Source of the DNA: Edaphochlamys debaryana | Taxonomy: Eukaryota; Chlorophyta; Chlorophyceae; Chlamydomonadales | Direction of reading: 5' to 3' | Length of the DNA: 64,000 bases | Assembly (NCBI GenBank): GCA_016858145.1 | Contig: JAEHOE010000023.1 | Span: 496,001-560,000 of the forward strand | Shown: positions 20,509 through 33,315 of the stretch, in pieces | Layout of the letters: each line of letters begins with the position of its first letter | Numbering within the stretch: the stretch's first letter is position 1 | Translations under genes and position numbers: made by a program | The notes under the pieces: model-generated | Database searches by the model: none | What the model saw: the letters and a program-made list of their open reading frames with translations, nothing else | What the model was told of the DNA's origin: nothing

Positions 20509-23404
20509 ATGGGGTGCGGGTCTTCTGTCCCGGTCGACCAGGAGGGCCAAGACCAGCAGAAACAGGCAGCACAGCAGGGGCAGCAAGCTGCAGGTGCGTC
20601 GGTGCGGTCTCGACCGCAACGTGGGCGCGGACAGAGACATGTTGTGCGCTTTGATGGGTGCAGGCGCGGCTGGCGGGGACAAGGGCGAGGACGGCGCCCA
20701 GAGTGCCAAGGCGAAGACCACCCGTGCGCGTCGACTGAGCTATATCTCGAATGACGCAAACGGCGCAGCGGTAAGTGGCGGCCGCTCTCAAAGAGCCATA
20801 GCAACAGGGCAATTAACTCGGGTCGCTGTGCAGGCCGCACCGAACGCTGCTGCACCGGCCGCCAACAGCTCTGGGACAGGTGGACGCTCTGGCAACACGA
20901 GAGCCCGTCGGCTATCATACGTGACCAACGACGTAAGTGCCTCCCCATCCCCTGCGACTGCCAGCCGGGCTCACGATGTTGCCCTTGCGCAGCCCAATGC
21001 CGCTCCCGGCAACATCAAGTACCCTGGCGAGGAGGGTGGTCCCGAGGGCGAGGAGGCTGAGAACGGGGAGGAGCCGGGCGTGCAAAGCACGCTTGCACCC
21101 GAGGTGCGTCGACATGGTCAAGCCGAGAGCTTTCGCGGCTTTGACCCTGTATACTCGCCCTGCAGGAGCAAGAGCGACGCACGCTTCGCGTGAACGTGGC
21201 ATGCATGTCTCGGGCGGGCCGTGAGCCGGGCTTTAAGAAGACCAACCAGGACAACTGTTTCGCCTTTGAGAAATACATCACGGAGGACCAGTCCCTTTTC
21301 GGTGCCATGGATGGACACGGTCCGCACGGTACGCTTGCTGCTAACACTCGACCGGCTCGCCGCTGTTTCGATGGCCGTCGACTGAGCCGCATGTCCCGTG
21401 TCGCAGGCCACCTCGTGTCGGGCTACGTGAAGCAGCACCTGCCCATCATACTGGTCAACCACCTCACGTTGGAAAAGGACGTGAAGAAGGCCCTCACGCA
21501 GGGCTTCTGTGAAGTGGACCGGTCCCTGGCGAACAGCAGGATCGACTGCGAGTTCAGTGGCAGCACCGCTGTGGTCAGCTACCTCAAGGTCCGCTGGGAC
21601 CTGCGCGCATTGACTGGGGGACCTACCGACTGGACTCACCTTCGGAGCACTGGGGACGGCGGGGAAACGGCGGGCTAGGGTTTGGACCCCTCCACTCCGT
21701 GTGATGGGCAGCGTCTTGATGTTCCATGTGCTGCGTTGCTTCTCCCGTCTACAGGGGAAGACCCTCACGACGGCCTGGGTGGGCGACTCCCGAGGCGTGA
21801 TGGGGCGCGAGACAAAGAAGGGATGGGAGGCGATCGACCTCACCACGGACCACAAGCCGACCGCGCCGGAGGAGAAAGCGCGCATCCTCAAAGCAAACGG
21901 GCGTGTGGAGCGGTGAGCCTGTCTCGGCGCAGGGTCACGGGACTAGGAGATGTCTTGGGGGGGCGGCGTGTTGGGGGAGCGGCGCTGGGTTGGGGGCGGT
22001 CCCACACAGACCAAGCGATTCTCTGCACCCTCGGCTGATCCCCCGATCCGCGATCTTACTCACAGGCTCGTGGACGAGATGGGTCAGCCCATGGGCCCCT
22101 ACCGCGTCTGGCTGCAGTACGCGTGGATCCCGGGGCTGGCCATGAGCAGGGCGCTTGGAGACGTTCTTGCCCACCAGTGAGTCACAGTTTTGGGGTCTGT
22201 AACTTCCGGGTACGAAGTGGGTTGGGAGAGGTGGGGACCACGGGCTGCGGTCGAGTTCTGAAGTTACCGTACTACCGGTACCATCATCAGCTCAAGAGCC
22301 TAGACCTCAACAGCTTGGGGTTTGGTAGGGCGGGTAAGGCCCGTTGCCAACTGATCACCCGGGACAGGTATTCCATGTCCATCAGTTGTCAGGATCAATA
22401 GGGCCTGTACTGGTCTGAACAGGCTACCCGTTTCCGAGCTGGTTTGACTTGAGCAGAGGCGAGGTAGTTGAGTTGGGGTCCTCAGCAGGCACCAACCATG
22501 TAGGCGAACCGCACGCTGTGCGCTTGCACGATGACAGAGCACTGGGCAGTCTCGAACACTTGGTACCGGCTGCGTGAACGGGTCCTCTCGGCTCTGCCCC
22601 ATCGGTGTCCAGATGGGCCATGGTGGTCACATCACTGGCCAGCCTAGGCTCTAGCGGTTGTGGCAGGCGCGCCCCTCCGCCCCATGCTCTGCCTGCGCCT
22701 GCACATGAACCCAGGCCCTAAGACTCCACCTTCCGCTGTGCGCCCCGCCTCTCTACCTCCCTCCCCATCGCAGGGTGGGCGTTACCTCGGAGCCGGACCA
22801 CACGGTGATGGATATCACGCCGCAGGACAAGTTCATCGTGCTGGCCTCGGACGGCGTGTGGGAGTTCATCACCAGCAAGGAGGCGGTGGACATCGTGGCG
22901 CAGTATGACAGCGCCGAGGAGGCGTGCCGCCAGGTGGGGAAGCCGAAGGGGCATGGGCTGGCTTTCCGCTGAGCAACACCTGGGCGAGGGGTGCAGGAGG
23001 AAGGGGCAGCTTCGGGTAGCGACGGCCCAGCGGTTGCGGGACGGGAGAAGGCACAGGGGCGGTCCACCTGAGTGCGCCAATCCAACCGGTTCGGCTTGCA
23101 AGATGCCAGCAAGGCGAGGGTGCTTTGAAGTAGGCGTTGGAGAAGGCAAACGAGTCGCTTTCAAGACGCGATAGCATGGGGAACTAGGCGCGGAAGAGGA
23201 CCAAGCATTTGAGGGCCCCATTTTTTCCGACCCACTTTTATTGCGCCTGGCAACTAAGTCCCTTACACTTGTGGCCTCCCCCTGTGCCCCCCCCCCCCCT
23301 CACAGCTGGTCGACGAGGCCTACCAGCGGTGGCTGACGGAGGAGGAGGGTGTGGTGGACGACATCACGGCTGTGGTGGTGCGCTTCATCCACCCGCCGGC
23401 GTAA
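20509..23404 (+). CDS. PP2C-family Ser/Thr phosphatase, N-myristoylation type
   Basis: Exons: 20509-20593, 20664-20770, 20834-20932, 20993-21103, 21166-21328, 21407-21588, 21755-21912, 22066-22176, 22774-22933 and 23306-23404 (424 residues). The start MGCGSS is a classic N-myristoylation site with an adjacent palmitoylatable Cys, so membrane attachment is likely. PP2C metal-site motifs appear in order: GAMDGHG, FSGSTAVV, AWVGDSRG, TTDHKP, MSRALGD, LASDGVWE and DDITAVVV. Before the domain, exons 2 and 3 each encode a similar unit (TTRARRLSYISND and NTRARRLSYVTND) containing RRLS, a basophilic-kinase consensus. The architecture resembles plant and algal clade PP2Cs that act on phosphorylated signalling proteins; the substrate is unknown. 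A kinase lies upstream, but functional pairing is unproven. Confidence 0.92.
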
Positions 23405-25012
23405 ATGCATCACCTAATAAAAAAACCGCGCAGCGCGCCGGGCCGGGCGAGCTTGGAGGGCCGCCCAGCCCTGCCATTCGGCTGCCGCCTCGCGCCGGTT
23501 TGTGCAGGTTTGACGCTCTGCGGGGGGGGCACGTCGCAGTCGTCCTGAAGGCAGGCAGCTGGCGTGGAGGCATATGGAGGGGAGCTCGTTCGGGCAGATT
23601 GAGCTGGAGCCTCGCGTGAACAATCGACGCGCCGTGCCGCTCCGCTGCACCGTCAATCCAGCAAACTGAGCAAGGGCACGAGCACGGGCGGCCGCGTGCG
23701 GCCCGCAACCGCAGGACCGCGGGTTGGCGCGTTGAGTGAGCGTTAGACGGAGTGAGATGCTGGGCTGGGTGGCGTGAAGGGCTCGTTGTTTGTCTGACCA
23801 AGTTCCGTGTTGTTACACTTGAGATGTCGTGGCACTCCCGGACGTTTGGCTTTGGACCTGGGGAATTCTTCGCATCGGCGCTCTAGGCAGACAGATGGAG
23901 CAATGGTTTGTGTTTGGGGCTGGGCCCGGAGTGCTCCATCTTGTTCCGCTCCTTCGCTCACCAATGGAGGGGCGAGGGAGCTGCAGGGCGTGGGACCACA
24001 GACTCGGGTCGAGCTCGTTTTGTGGGCACTGGGCAGGGACTTATGTAGCGTGCTAGGGTGACCTCAACGCGGGCGGGGCATGCAGTGCGGACTGTGCAGT
24101 CTCGTGGGTGACTTGAGGATCTACCGGAAACAACGAATGTGGTGCGGTGGCTGAGTTCATGGCGCAGGCAGTAGCGGCTGATGGTGAATCGATGGAGCCA
24201 GAGAGTGCTTCTGGGGTCGCAGCCCTGTGAAGGGCCACCTTGACCCCAGGTGTAAAGCTCGCCTTGCCGCCACAAACCGTGCTGAGCATCGCTAAGGCCC
24301 AGGGGCCCCTGCTAAGGCCTCTGTGTGAGTGCAGAGGGCAAGGCTTGCATGGCAGCGAATTAAAAAGCCTGACGGGGTGCAGTCTAAGGGGCAGCCCCAG
24401 AGCATCCAGGGCTTGCCGTGGGCAGAGGAAGCCTAGAAAGCAGCGAAGTGCTCCCTGGTCCAGGTGAGTCTCGTGCGCTCTTCTATAGACACACGGCATA
24501 AGTAGTCAGCACACACGGCAGTGCGAGTCCAGGTCATCCACGGGAGGGGGAACGGCCACGGGCCACGCCCGGCGCTTTGTGGAACGTGGATGAGGGGGCC
24601 TGCGTTCGGCTGAGACGGGGGAGGAAAAGGTGGGGCCGTTGGCACAGTGTGGAGAGAATGCGTGTGCGGCTTAGGAGCAGGTCGAGTGAAGCAGTGAAGG
24701 AGTGACGTTGCTGTTGATGGAGTGAGGGCCTGGAGGTATCTTGGGAGGGGGAAATGGGGGGAGTGGGGCTGCGAGGGGGGAACGGGCGCCCCAGCACCAA
24801 GACGGCGCGTGAGCACGACGTCAAGCGAGCAGATTACAACTCTGTGTTACAATGCTTTCGCGGGCGCCGTGCGGGTCAGGAGCTGCTTCGAGCGTGTCGC
24901 GAAATGGCGGGAAAGCCGGCATCGCGCGGGGCACAGTCACTGCAAGCGCGTGTTCTGTGCTGCACACTTCCTGCGTTATATATAACACTACGACCGCAAT
25001 CAGCTCGCGCTT
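23405..25012. other. Intergenic between PP2C and MCMBP
   Basis: I see no gene here. A long open frame runs from 24754 through the MCMBP start, but its residues before 25013 look random and its frame is simply continuous with the first MCMBP exon. It is best read as 5' UTR. The region should hold the PP2C 3' UTR and the MCMBP promoter; no specific site can be named. Confidence 0.5.
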
Positions 25013-28000
25013 ATGACTATCCCCGAAATTGCAGCTCGCCCGGTGGAGGCCATTCAGCGCCTCTACCGCGAGGCAGGCTGTCCAACGAGCTCAGATGGCG
25101 ACTGGGGCGTGTTGTCGCACTTCACGCAGGCTGTCTCTGGGCTAGGGGTGAACGAGGTGGGTCGCGCGCTGCATCCGTGCTGCCCTGCTTTCTGCCGCGC
25201 TTTCTGCGCTTGCTCGCTACCGAACCTCCCCCTGTGCTTCTGCTCGCGCTGCAGATTCCGCTGCTGAATGCACAATCGGTGGAGCGGCTGCCGCACCACA
25301 GCCTCGTCCGCTTCTATGGGATGGTGAGCTCCCGCGCAGGGCCCGCGTGCCTTCCCGCCGAAAGGCCCTTCAGCCCCACTCCACTCGCCCGCCTGCCCAA
25401 CTACCACCCGCCAGCCCTCCCTCCACTTACTTTGCCAGCCTCCTGTTCACCGCACATCGTTCTCACCGCTCTTTCCACTCCACTCCACACCGCTTCCCAT
25501 TCCCAGGTCCAGGACCTCCTCAACCCCGAGTACTACGTCGGCGCCTTTCAGCAGACACCGGGCGGTCCCTGGGTCACTTCCAAGTTCTGCGACCCCGACT
25601 GTGGGGCTGCCGATGAGCCCGAAAGCGGCCCGCAGCCGCCCATTTGGGAGCGCCGCCCCGTCGTGTGCGTGCCCATCCCCGGCCTGAGCCCCTGGGCCGT
25701 GCCCTCCGCCTCCGCCTCCGCTGCGGCCACTCAGTCCGCGAGCGCCGCCGCCGCCGCCACGTTGGAGCAGGTCATGCAGGAGGCGACGGCGGCGGTGGCG
25801 GAGGCCGCCGCCGCCAGGCCGACGGCGGCGGCGCGCAGCGCCGTCAAGCGCGAGCGCTCCTCCGACGCCGACGCCCAGATGGACGCAGCCTCCGACGCCG
25901 CTGGCGGCGGCGGCGGCAGCGCCGTCGACGGCGTTGGCGCGTCGACGGCGACGCTGTCGCGGGTGCCGGAGCAGACGGGTGCGGCGGAGGGCGAGGATGA
26001 GGACATGCGGCCCGATACCGAGCGCGCAGGGGACCAGGGCCCGCCTGACGCCGCAGCCGCGGCGATCTCGGGCTCGCCGGCTGAGGCCAACCGCCCCCGC
26101 ACCCGCCGCCGGGAGGACACGGCCGCAGCCGGCGCGCCGGCGGAGGCTGCCCCCGCCGCCGCCGCCACCGCCGCCGCCACTGGTGCCGGCAGCGCTGCTC
26201 CCAGTGCTGGGCCCGAGGTGCCCGGCGAGGTACCCGGCAGCTGCATCGTGTATGTGAGTCATGGGCTCCTTGAGGTACACGGCTTTGGGCGCTTTGTTGG
26301 CTGGGTTCCTGGGAAGCTAATTGGATCGTACCAGTCTCTTGCCGCGCGCTGTGGCCTCTCGCCACACCTCTTGCCGCCCCCTCTGACACCCGTGCTTTCG
26401 TCACCCCGCCCCGCGCAGCTGTACGACAACGCCCCGGCACTCGTCCTGCACGAGGTGGTTGAGGTGGTTGGCATCCTGTCGCACATGCCGCAGCTGGCGG
26501 CGCTAGAGTACGACAGCGGCCCGTCCGAACCCCTGCTCGAGCGGGGTTTGGCCTCCCTGGAGCTTGGGGCCCCAGGGGCCGGCCGCCAGGGCCAGGGCGC
26601 TGCCGCCCCCCAGCAGGGCGAGGGGCAGCAGGTTGAGGGGGCGGCCAACGCTGCTGCAGAGGGCCAGCAGGGGCAGGGGGAGGCGACCGTGGATGCGGCC
26701 GGCGAGAGCCTGGCCTTCGCCGCCATCCGCGCCGCGCACCCGCCCACCAGCAAGGTGTGTGCGTGTGGGGTCGGAGAAGCAAAGGTCTTGCAGCCTTGCA
26801 CCGAACCCTGCCTTCGTCACCCTTGCGTGACGGACTCTTGAATGCCTTCCGAGTATTACCGGCATTACCGGCACGGGATTACCCTCTCTTCCTACTCAGC
26901 GCTCCCGCTCACACCTATCCGCCCTTGCCCTCAACCCTACCCCCCTCCCCACCGTCCCCCTCCCAGGTCATGCGCCTCCACGGCATCATCATCCGCCGCT
27001 CCCCGCCCCTGGTGCCCCCCGCCCCCACGCCTACCCCCACCCCCGCACCCGCTCCCGCGCCCGCCGCCTCCCCCCGCGACGCCGCCCTGTCCCTCCTGCG
27101 CTGGGCGCTGGGCGGCGACGCCCTGGCTGCGCAGTATGTGCTCATGGTGCTGGTGGCGAGGGTGGGGGCGCGGGGCGACCCCTCGGCGCTGGGGCAGCTG
27201 GCGCTCAACATCAGCAGGTGGGGGCCTGGGGCGGGAGGACGCGGAACGGATGCGTAGGTATGCTGACGCGGGGCGTGCTCTGACTCAGAAATGTAGGTGT
27301 ATGCACTCTGGGGCAGCGAGGGTATGGCAGGGCATCACGCATGCAGCCCCCCACCGGCCCTGCCGCTCGCAGGTGCCCGGCCGCGCCCGCCCCGGCTGCC
27401 GGCGCCAGCTCTGCCGCTGCGCCCCTGGCCTCGGGGGCCTCCCCGGTGCTCGCGGCGGAGCGCCTGGGCCCCCGCGGCCCCGCGCCCTTTGCGCAGGCGC
27501 TGGCGGCGGCGGTGGGGGCGCTGGTGCCGCTGTGCGCTGCGCTGCCGCTCACCGTGGACGGCTGCAACGGGTGAGACCGCCGCGCCTTCGGAGGGTGATA
27601 ACAAGCGCTTTGACCGTGCTGCTTGACACCCTCAAGAGACCGACGACCTTGCACACATCCTGGCTGCGCTGCGCTCTGCACAAAGGACTTAGCCCCTTGC
27701 AACCTGCCCCGCACCTCAACCGCCCCCGCCCCTCCCCTGCCCTCCCCGCCCGCAGCGTCTCCTGGGCGCCCGCGCGCGACCCCTCCCGCGAGCGCACCGC
27801 CCCCTCGCCCCTGCAGCTGCCGCCCGGCTGCTGCCTGGTGCTCGACGAGACGGTCATGGAGGCGGGGCAGCTGGGGCCCAAGGGCATCGCCAGCCTGCAG
27901 GTGGGGCGGGAGCACCGGTAGTTGGGCTGGGCTGGATTGGGAACTTGGGATGGTAGTCAGGCCGTGCGCGGGAAAGGTCTTCGGCGAGCGGTTGCAGACA

Positions 28001-29105
28001 TGCAGAGCCGTCGTGGACCTCGCTCCTGGGTGGAAGGGTTGCGCAACCGAGCGGTTGGAGCGGTGGAGTGCAGTTGCCTAACCGTGGTCGCTCCTGGCCC
28101 GCGTCCCCAGGCCATCATGGCGGTTGCCCGGCAGCAGCAGCTGCTGTACGACTATGAGTCATTCAACCACCCCGTACCCACGGACCTGCCGATGCTGGTG
28201 CTCACGCAGGGCCGGTGAGGGGGCGGGGGCAGTTCAGGGGCCGTTTGCACGCATGCTATCGGTAGCAAGGAGCCGTGTAGACGGTGGCGATGGGGACCGG
28301 AAGCTTGTGGCCTCTTTCTGATTCCATCCGCCCTTGTGCCTCGCTGGCTGCCGCCATACCATTTGGGCTCTCCAAACTCTAACTCCTCAACGATCACCCC
28401 TTGTGCTCCCCCCTCCCCTCAGCTCCCTCCTGCGCGACGTGCTGCCCGTGAGCCTGCCGCTCAACCCCACCCAGCCCCTCCCCGCCCCCGAGGAGGTCGC
28501 CGCCTTCTGCGCCCCCTCGCCCTCCTCCTCCGCCGCCGCCCCCGCCCCCGCCCCCGCCGCCGCCGGCAGCGCGCGCCTGCCAGAAGTCGGCGACTTGTCC
28601 GCCGTACGGTCGTACTTCGCCGCCGTGCGGGCGGATGACTCGTACAGCCTGGCGGACGGCATGCCGTCCGTACTGGAGCAGTACTTCGTGGAGGCGCGGC
28701 GGGCCGCGGGCGCGGCGGTGGCGGCGGCGGGCCCAGGCCAGGCCCAGAACGCGGCGGCGGCGGCGGCCGCCAATGCCGCCATGTCGGCGGAGGACTTCCA
28801 CCTCAAGCTCACGGTGGGTTTGAGGGGGGGAGGCCCTAAGGTTGTTGAGGCTGGCCTTTGTGGGCTGCCGGGGGTTCATCTTGCGTTGGAACACCAGGGT
28901 CCCGGCCCTGCCACCCCACCCACCTTGCGCACACTCCCCCTCACACGCCCTGCCTTGCCCCCACCCACCTCTCCCCTCCTCCCGCCCCCAGCTCGCCCGC
29001 CTGCTGGCCTGGAGCCACGGCGAGCGGCAGCTCACGCCCCAGCGCTGGGCCCAGCTGCTGGAGCTGGAGCACGCCCGGGAGGCCCGCCTGCGCGTGGCCG
29101 CGTGA
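25013..29105 (+). CDS. MCMBP: MCM-binding protein (MCMBP/ETG1)
   Basis: Exons: 25013-25156, 25255-25323, 25507-26253, 26419-26754, 26967-27217, 27373-27570, 27756-27900, 28111-28214, 28423-28813 and 28992-29105 (832 residues, phases consistent). Family landmarks are VRFYGMVQDLLNPEYYVGAF near the N-terminus, then PVVCVPIPG, LHEVVEVVGILS, VMRLHGIIIRR, LDETVM...GIASLQ, LLYDYESFNHPVPTDLPMLVL and a C-terminal LARLLAWSHGERQLT...LEHAREARL. MCMBP binds MCM3-7 in place of MCM2 and is involved in MCM complex assembly, unloading and sister-chromatid cohesion in plants and animals; it is nuclear. The protein is longer than human (642) or Arabidopsis forms because of Ala/Gly/Pro-rich inserts (about residues 140-310 and 360-430). 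I chose the ATG at 25013 because the conserved N-terminus follows directly. Confidence 0.92.
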
Positions 29106-30748
29106 GCACGGGAGCGTCGGGAGGAAGCAAGTGCAACGGGTGATTGACAGCGAGCGATCCGCAGCAGGCCGCAGAGGGGCTCCACGGCCGGTGGGAAGAG
29201 AGCCGAAGAGGTCTAGGGTAAAGGCGACGGGGCGAGGAGGGGCTCTCAGGGGGTAGCACCCCACAGTTGATAGCGTTGGGAGGTGTGTTGCCTGGGGTGA
29301 GGGGCATGGAGAGGGGGACGGCGCCGAAGGCTGATGGCTCTGGCCCGCATGCAAGGGGGCGTCGTGAGTTCTCTGTGGAGGGCTGGGGTGGCAGGGTGGT
29401 TGGCCTGCTTCGGAGACGCTGGATGGGGGGGCGTACGTTCACGTGTCCTGCGGACAGGGTGGAGGCCCGGGGGGCCAAGCCGCCGATGGGCAGGCATGGC
29501 GACCGCACTGGGGCCGCAAACGTTAGTGCGTTCGAGCAGCGAAGTGACGAGCAGGTGCCGTGCGAAGCGGGGTTTGGGTGGTGCCGCGTGTGGAGGCGAG
29601 GCGGCGGTTTCAGTGCGGGGCATTGCAGGAGGTCCGGACTGTGTGCTCTAGCGTGCGCTATTGCATGGTGAGATGCAGGCAGCTTCGGGGGATGCAGCTT
29701 GGGTTTGCAGGGAGTGATTGCCTCGTGGCTGTGCTGGCGGCGAAGGCCGAGGGCACAGTTGTGGCGAAGTGTCAGGGTGTGCGGATTGCGGCGGGGACTG
29801 AGTTGCAGTCTGTATTAGTGGAAGTGCCTTAGTGTTCCAACGGCGTCCCCTGTCGTGCATTGGTTGAGTGCTGCAAATGGGGACTCCCGCATGAAATCTC
29901 TGCATTGCGTGCCACGAAGGCGGGGAAGCCGGGAAGGCCCTTTACGAACGGGCAGCCAAACCGCCGAAGAAGCGGGCGGCGGCTGTCAGTACCGCCAAGT
30001 AGGCCAGCCATGTTGCAACAGTCCGTGCCTGTCGCACCAGTCCGTGCCGTCCAGTCCCATGCCGATTCAAGGTAAGCTGCCGCAGCACTGGTGTGAACAG
30101 GCATCAGGGGCGGCTTCACTCCATCGGTCTGCTTCAGTCTGCCTCATGTGAAGGCCGTGGATAGTGGAGGGATGGTAAGAGTCCAACGGGGAGGGCAAGG
30201 TCCGTTGGGGACGGCAGGTGGTGCCACGGGAGCAGTTACGGGGCAAGCACGGGGTTTGGCCGGGGTAGGATCGGGTTATAGTCATCAGCTGGAGCTGTTG
30301 AGATGGAGTCTCGAGTGCGGCGGGTCCTCGCCGGGCGTCGGCGTCGCGCGCGAAGTGCCGGTGCGTGCGTGCACCTCGCGGGCTCGCGCGCGTCGCATCC
30401 AGTCTCTTGATATCAAGAGGCAGGCCTGCCCAGCATGTCGTAAAGTGTTCGTTGTTCTGTGTGACGTTGCGGCCAGCAAGACCCCGGGAGACCCCGAGCC
30501 TCTGAGGCCGAGGGGTGGGCACGCCGCGAGTCGGGTGAGTGTTGCATCGCGACTCACTTGTGGGTGCACTAGGCGACGTTGCAGTCCATTCACACTCAGT
30601 CGCTTGCTAACCCAGACCGACAGCACACACGCGCTGTGGCCGACGCCTGCTTGCCGGTGTCGTGACGCCGCCGAACTCCTCTACAAAACTCCTGCCTGAC
30701 CCGCTCATACAGTCACAAGCTTTACATATACCTACCGACGCCATACCC
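29106..30748. other. Intergenic, no gene recognised
   Basis: It contains several short open frames on both strands but no domain, repeat family or splice-linked exons that I can support. An alternative in-frame ATG for the VIT transporter is at 30662. Confidence 0.5.
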
Positions 30749-33315
30749 ATGGCCGGCCCTGACCCGGAGCTCGCAAATGGAGTGGACCACACCGAGCCGC
30801 TGCTAGGCACCGGCCGGCACAGCCACAACCACAGCCATAACGATCTGGCTGGTCGTCATGGCCACTTCGGCCACTGCAGCCACCACGCCTCCCAAGATGT
30901 CCTGCGCGGCGCATCGCCGGCCGGCCCACTGACTCCTCGCAGCGAGGGCAGCAGCGACGAGCACATCCACTACATCAACCGGTCTCCATGGCTCCGGGCC
31001 TTCATTTTGGGAGCAAACGACGGCCTGGTAAATTTGGCGGGCCATGGCCATTCCCACCCCGCGCATTTCTCGGTACTGCCAAACCCTGGTTTTCCTCCCC
31101 TCAGGTCAGCGTCGCCGCCCTGATGCTGGGCGTAGGAGGTGGCAGCGAGGCTCTGCAGACGATGCGCCTCGCAGGTGAGCGGCGGCACGCGGGTCGGGGG
31201 GTGCGCGCTTCTGTTGCTGGCCACACAGACACGGTCTTCACTGTGGGTGCCCCTTCTGTGGCTCATGTCCTCACGGCCCCTCCCAGAAACCGTGTGGATG
31301 GTGCACGCCATAGAGGGCGCTGCACCCTCAAAGGGCCCTTTCCATGTTTCCATCCAGCTTCGTCTGCGTGTGTTCTCAGACCTGCGCTCCTTCCACCCTT
31401 CCACGCCCTTGCCACAGGCATCGCCGCGTGGATCGCCGGCGCCCTGAGCATGGCCGTGGGCGAGTACATCTCCGTGGCCTCGCAGGTACGGCTACACGTG
31501 CTTGCACGACACATGCGCGTGCACGTGTACGGCTTAGTACCGCCCCTCGTACCTGCCTTTGCCTTGCCTACCCGCTGCTCCGCCTCGTCCCTCACCACGC
31601 CCCACTTCCCTCCCCCACGTATCCAGCGCGACACCGAAGAGGCGGACATTGAGAAGGAGCGAGTGCAGCAGCGCAAGGGCCCCGCGGCGCGCGCCCGGGA
31701 GCTGCAGGTGGGTCGACGGTGCCTCCGGCGAGGGGCCGCGGGGTGGGAGTGCGGGCGGCTGGCACTTTGCGGACGAGCTGTTCTGCCTAAACCTGCGCTG
31801 CTAGGGGGCCCTGATGCGAGGGGACGCAGGGCGGCCAGGAGTGCGTCCTACGGGCTGTGGCCCCCCCTTGGGCAGGGGCGGCACGGGCTCGGGAGCTGCG
31901 GGTGGGCTGCTCCGCGGGGCGGAAGGTGCTGCCGCGACGCAGCTCGAGCTCGGTCTGCGCCGCTGCTGGCCTGGACCCGTGCAGCTGCCAGTCACCAAGC
32001 ACCCAGCCAGCGTCCTGGCTAACTGCTTAGCCTGGCTCACTGTTTGGCCAACCATTCCTTCAACGCAGGAGCTCGCGGACATCTACGTCGGCCGCGGCCT
32101 GTCCCCCGAGCTGGCCCGCCAGGTGGCGGAGCAGCTGACGGAGAAGGTGGGGGGCTGGGGGCAAAGGTGTGGGGGAGGTGGGGCTTGCGGGGTCAAAGCC
32201 GAGAGGCGAGGCTGGGTGGGGCCAGGGGCGCCGGCTGTCTGCGGACCGCCTCTGTCCCGCCGGCCGCACGCCCAGCGCGCCTTCCTGCCATCTGCTGACT
32301 GACGGGCATGCCGTTTCCGCCCGCTCCCCACCCCACTCCCCACACGCCCGTTGACCGGTCTTACACGAACATCCCTTCACACGCGCTGACGCTTCCCTGA
32401 CAGCTCAAGCGAGCAGGCCCTGACACACGCCCGCCCTCCCCCACACCCCCAGGACGTGATCCGCGCCCACGCCCGTGACGAGCTGGGCATCGACATGGAC
32501 GAGCTGGCCAACCCGCTGCAGGCGGCCGTGGTGTCGGCCCTGGCCTTCACGGCGGGTGGGTGGCGGGGGTGGGTGGCGGGGGGCCTGGGGAGAGGGTGCT
32601 GGGGGGTGACTGGAGTGGGTGTGGGCACGACAGGGCTGCAGGGTGCCTGGAGGGTGTGTGTGGGCGGGGCTGCGAGCCCTGGCGACTTATGTCCTAGCGC
32701 GGGGCAACACAAATGTATGGTGGGGAGGACCCCGGAGCACAGCCTGAGACTGCCCCTTCGTGCCCACGGCTTCCTCCTGCCCGCTCCGCCCCCCTCCTTT
32801 GTGGCCCTTACCCCAGGCGCCGCCCTCCCGCTGGGCGCGGGCGTGTTCATTGCGGACCCCAAGATGCGGCTGATTGCGGTGGCGGTTGCGGCAATGATCG
32901 GGCTGGTGGTGTTCGGGCTGACGGGCTCCCTGCTGGGGGGGGCCAAGCCCATCGTGGGCGCCCTGCGGGTGAGGAGGGGGCGGGGGGCGGGGCTGTGGGC
33001 GGGGCGGGGCTGGGGGCTGGGGGCAGGGCGGGGGGCGGGCTTGGGGCAGGCAGAGGTGGTGGTGTTTGGGTCGGTTTGGGCTCAGGAACGTGCTCGGGAG
33101 GGGCTAGGCGAGGGTGAGGGCGAAACGAAGGAAGGGAGGACGGGGCCCGGTAGGGAGGGCAGAGGGATGGTCGGGTGCAGCCACCCCCTCAACGACGCGC
33201 TGTGCCCCCGCCTCACCCCTACCCCCCTTTCGCTCAGGTGCTGGTGGGCGGCTGCATCGCCCTGGCCATCACGTACGGAGTGGGGCACACCATTGGCGGC
33301 GAGGGAGCGCTTTAA
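30749..33315 (+). CDS. VIT/CCC1-family vacuolar iron (manganese) transporter
   Basis: Exons: 30749-31027, 31105-31174, 31418-31485, 31627-31707, 32069-32146, 32453-32555, 32817-32968 and 33238-33315 (302 residues). Family motifs in order: SPWLRAFILGANDGL followed by VSVAALMLGVGGG (TM1), AGALSMAVGEYISVASQRD (TM2), an acidic/charged cytosolic metal-binding segment (RDTEEADIEKER to HARDELGID), then NPLQAAVVSALAFTAGAALPL (TM3), a hydrophobic TM4, and a C-terminal GCIALAITYGVGHTIGG (TM5). VIT proteins move Fe2+/Mn2+ into vacuoles or acidocalcisomes by proton antiport. Residues 14-46 contain ten His, an unusual N-terminal metal-binding tail. The start at 30749 has the better context (ccATGGcc); 30662 is in frame and would add 29 residues. 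Confidence 0.93.

Noticed and set aside
20509..23404. Functional operon of kinase and phosphatase
   Set aside because: Eukaryotic multi-exon genes more than 2 kb apart with an intervening pseudogene fragment; no sign of joint transcription.
24754..25012. Possible N-terminal extension of MCMBP in a continuous open frame
   Set aside because: The added residues lack family similarity, and the conserved MCMBP N-terminus starts right at the 25013 ATG.
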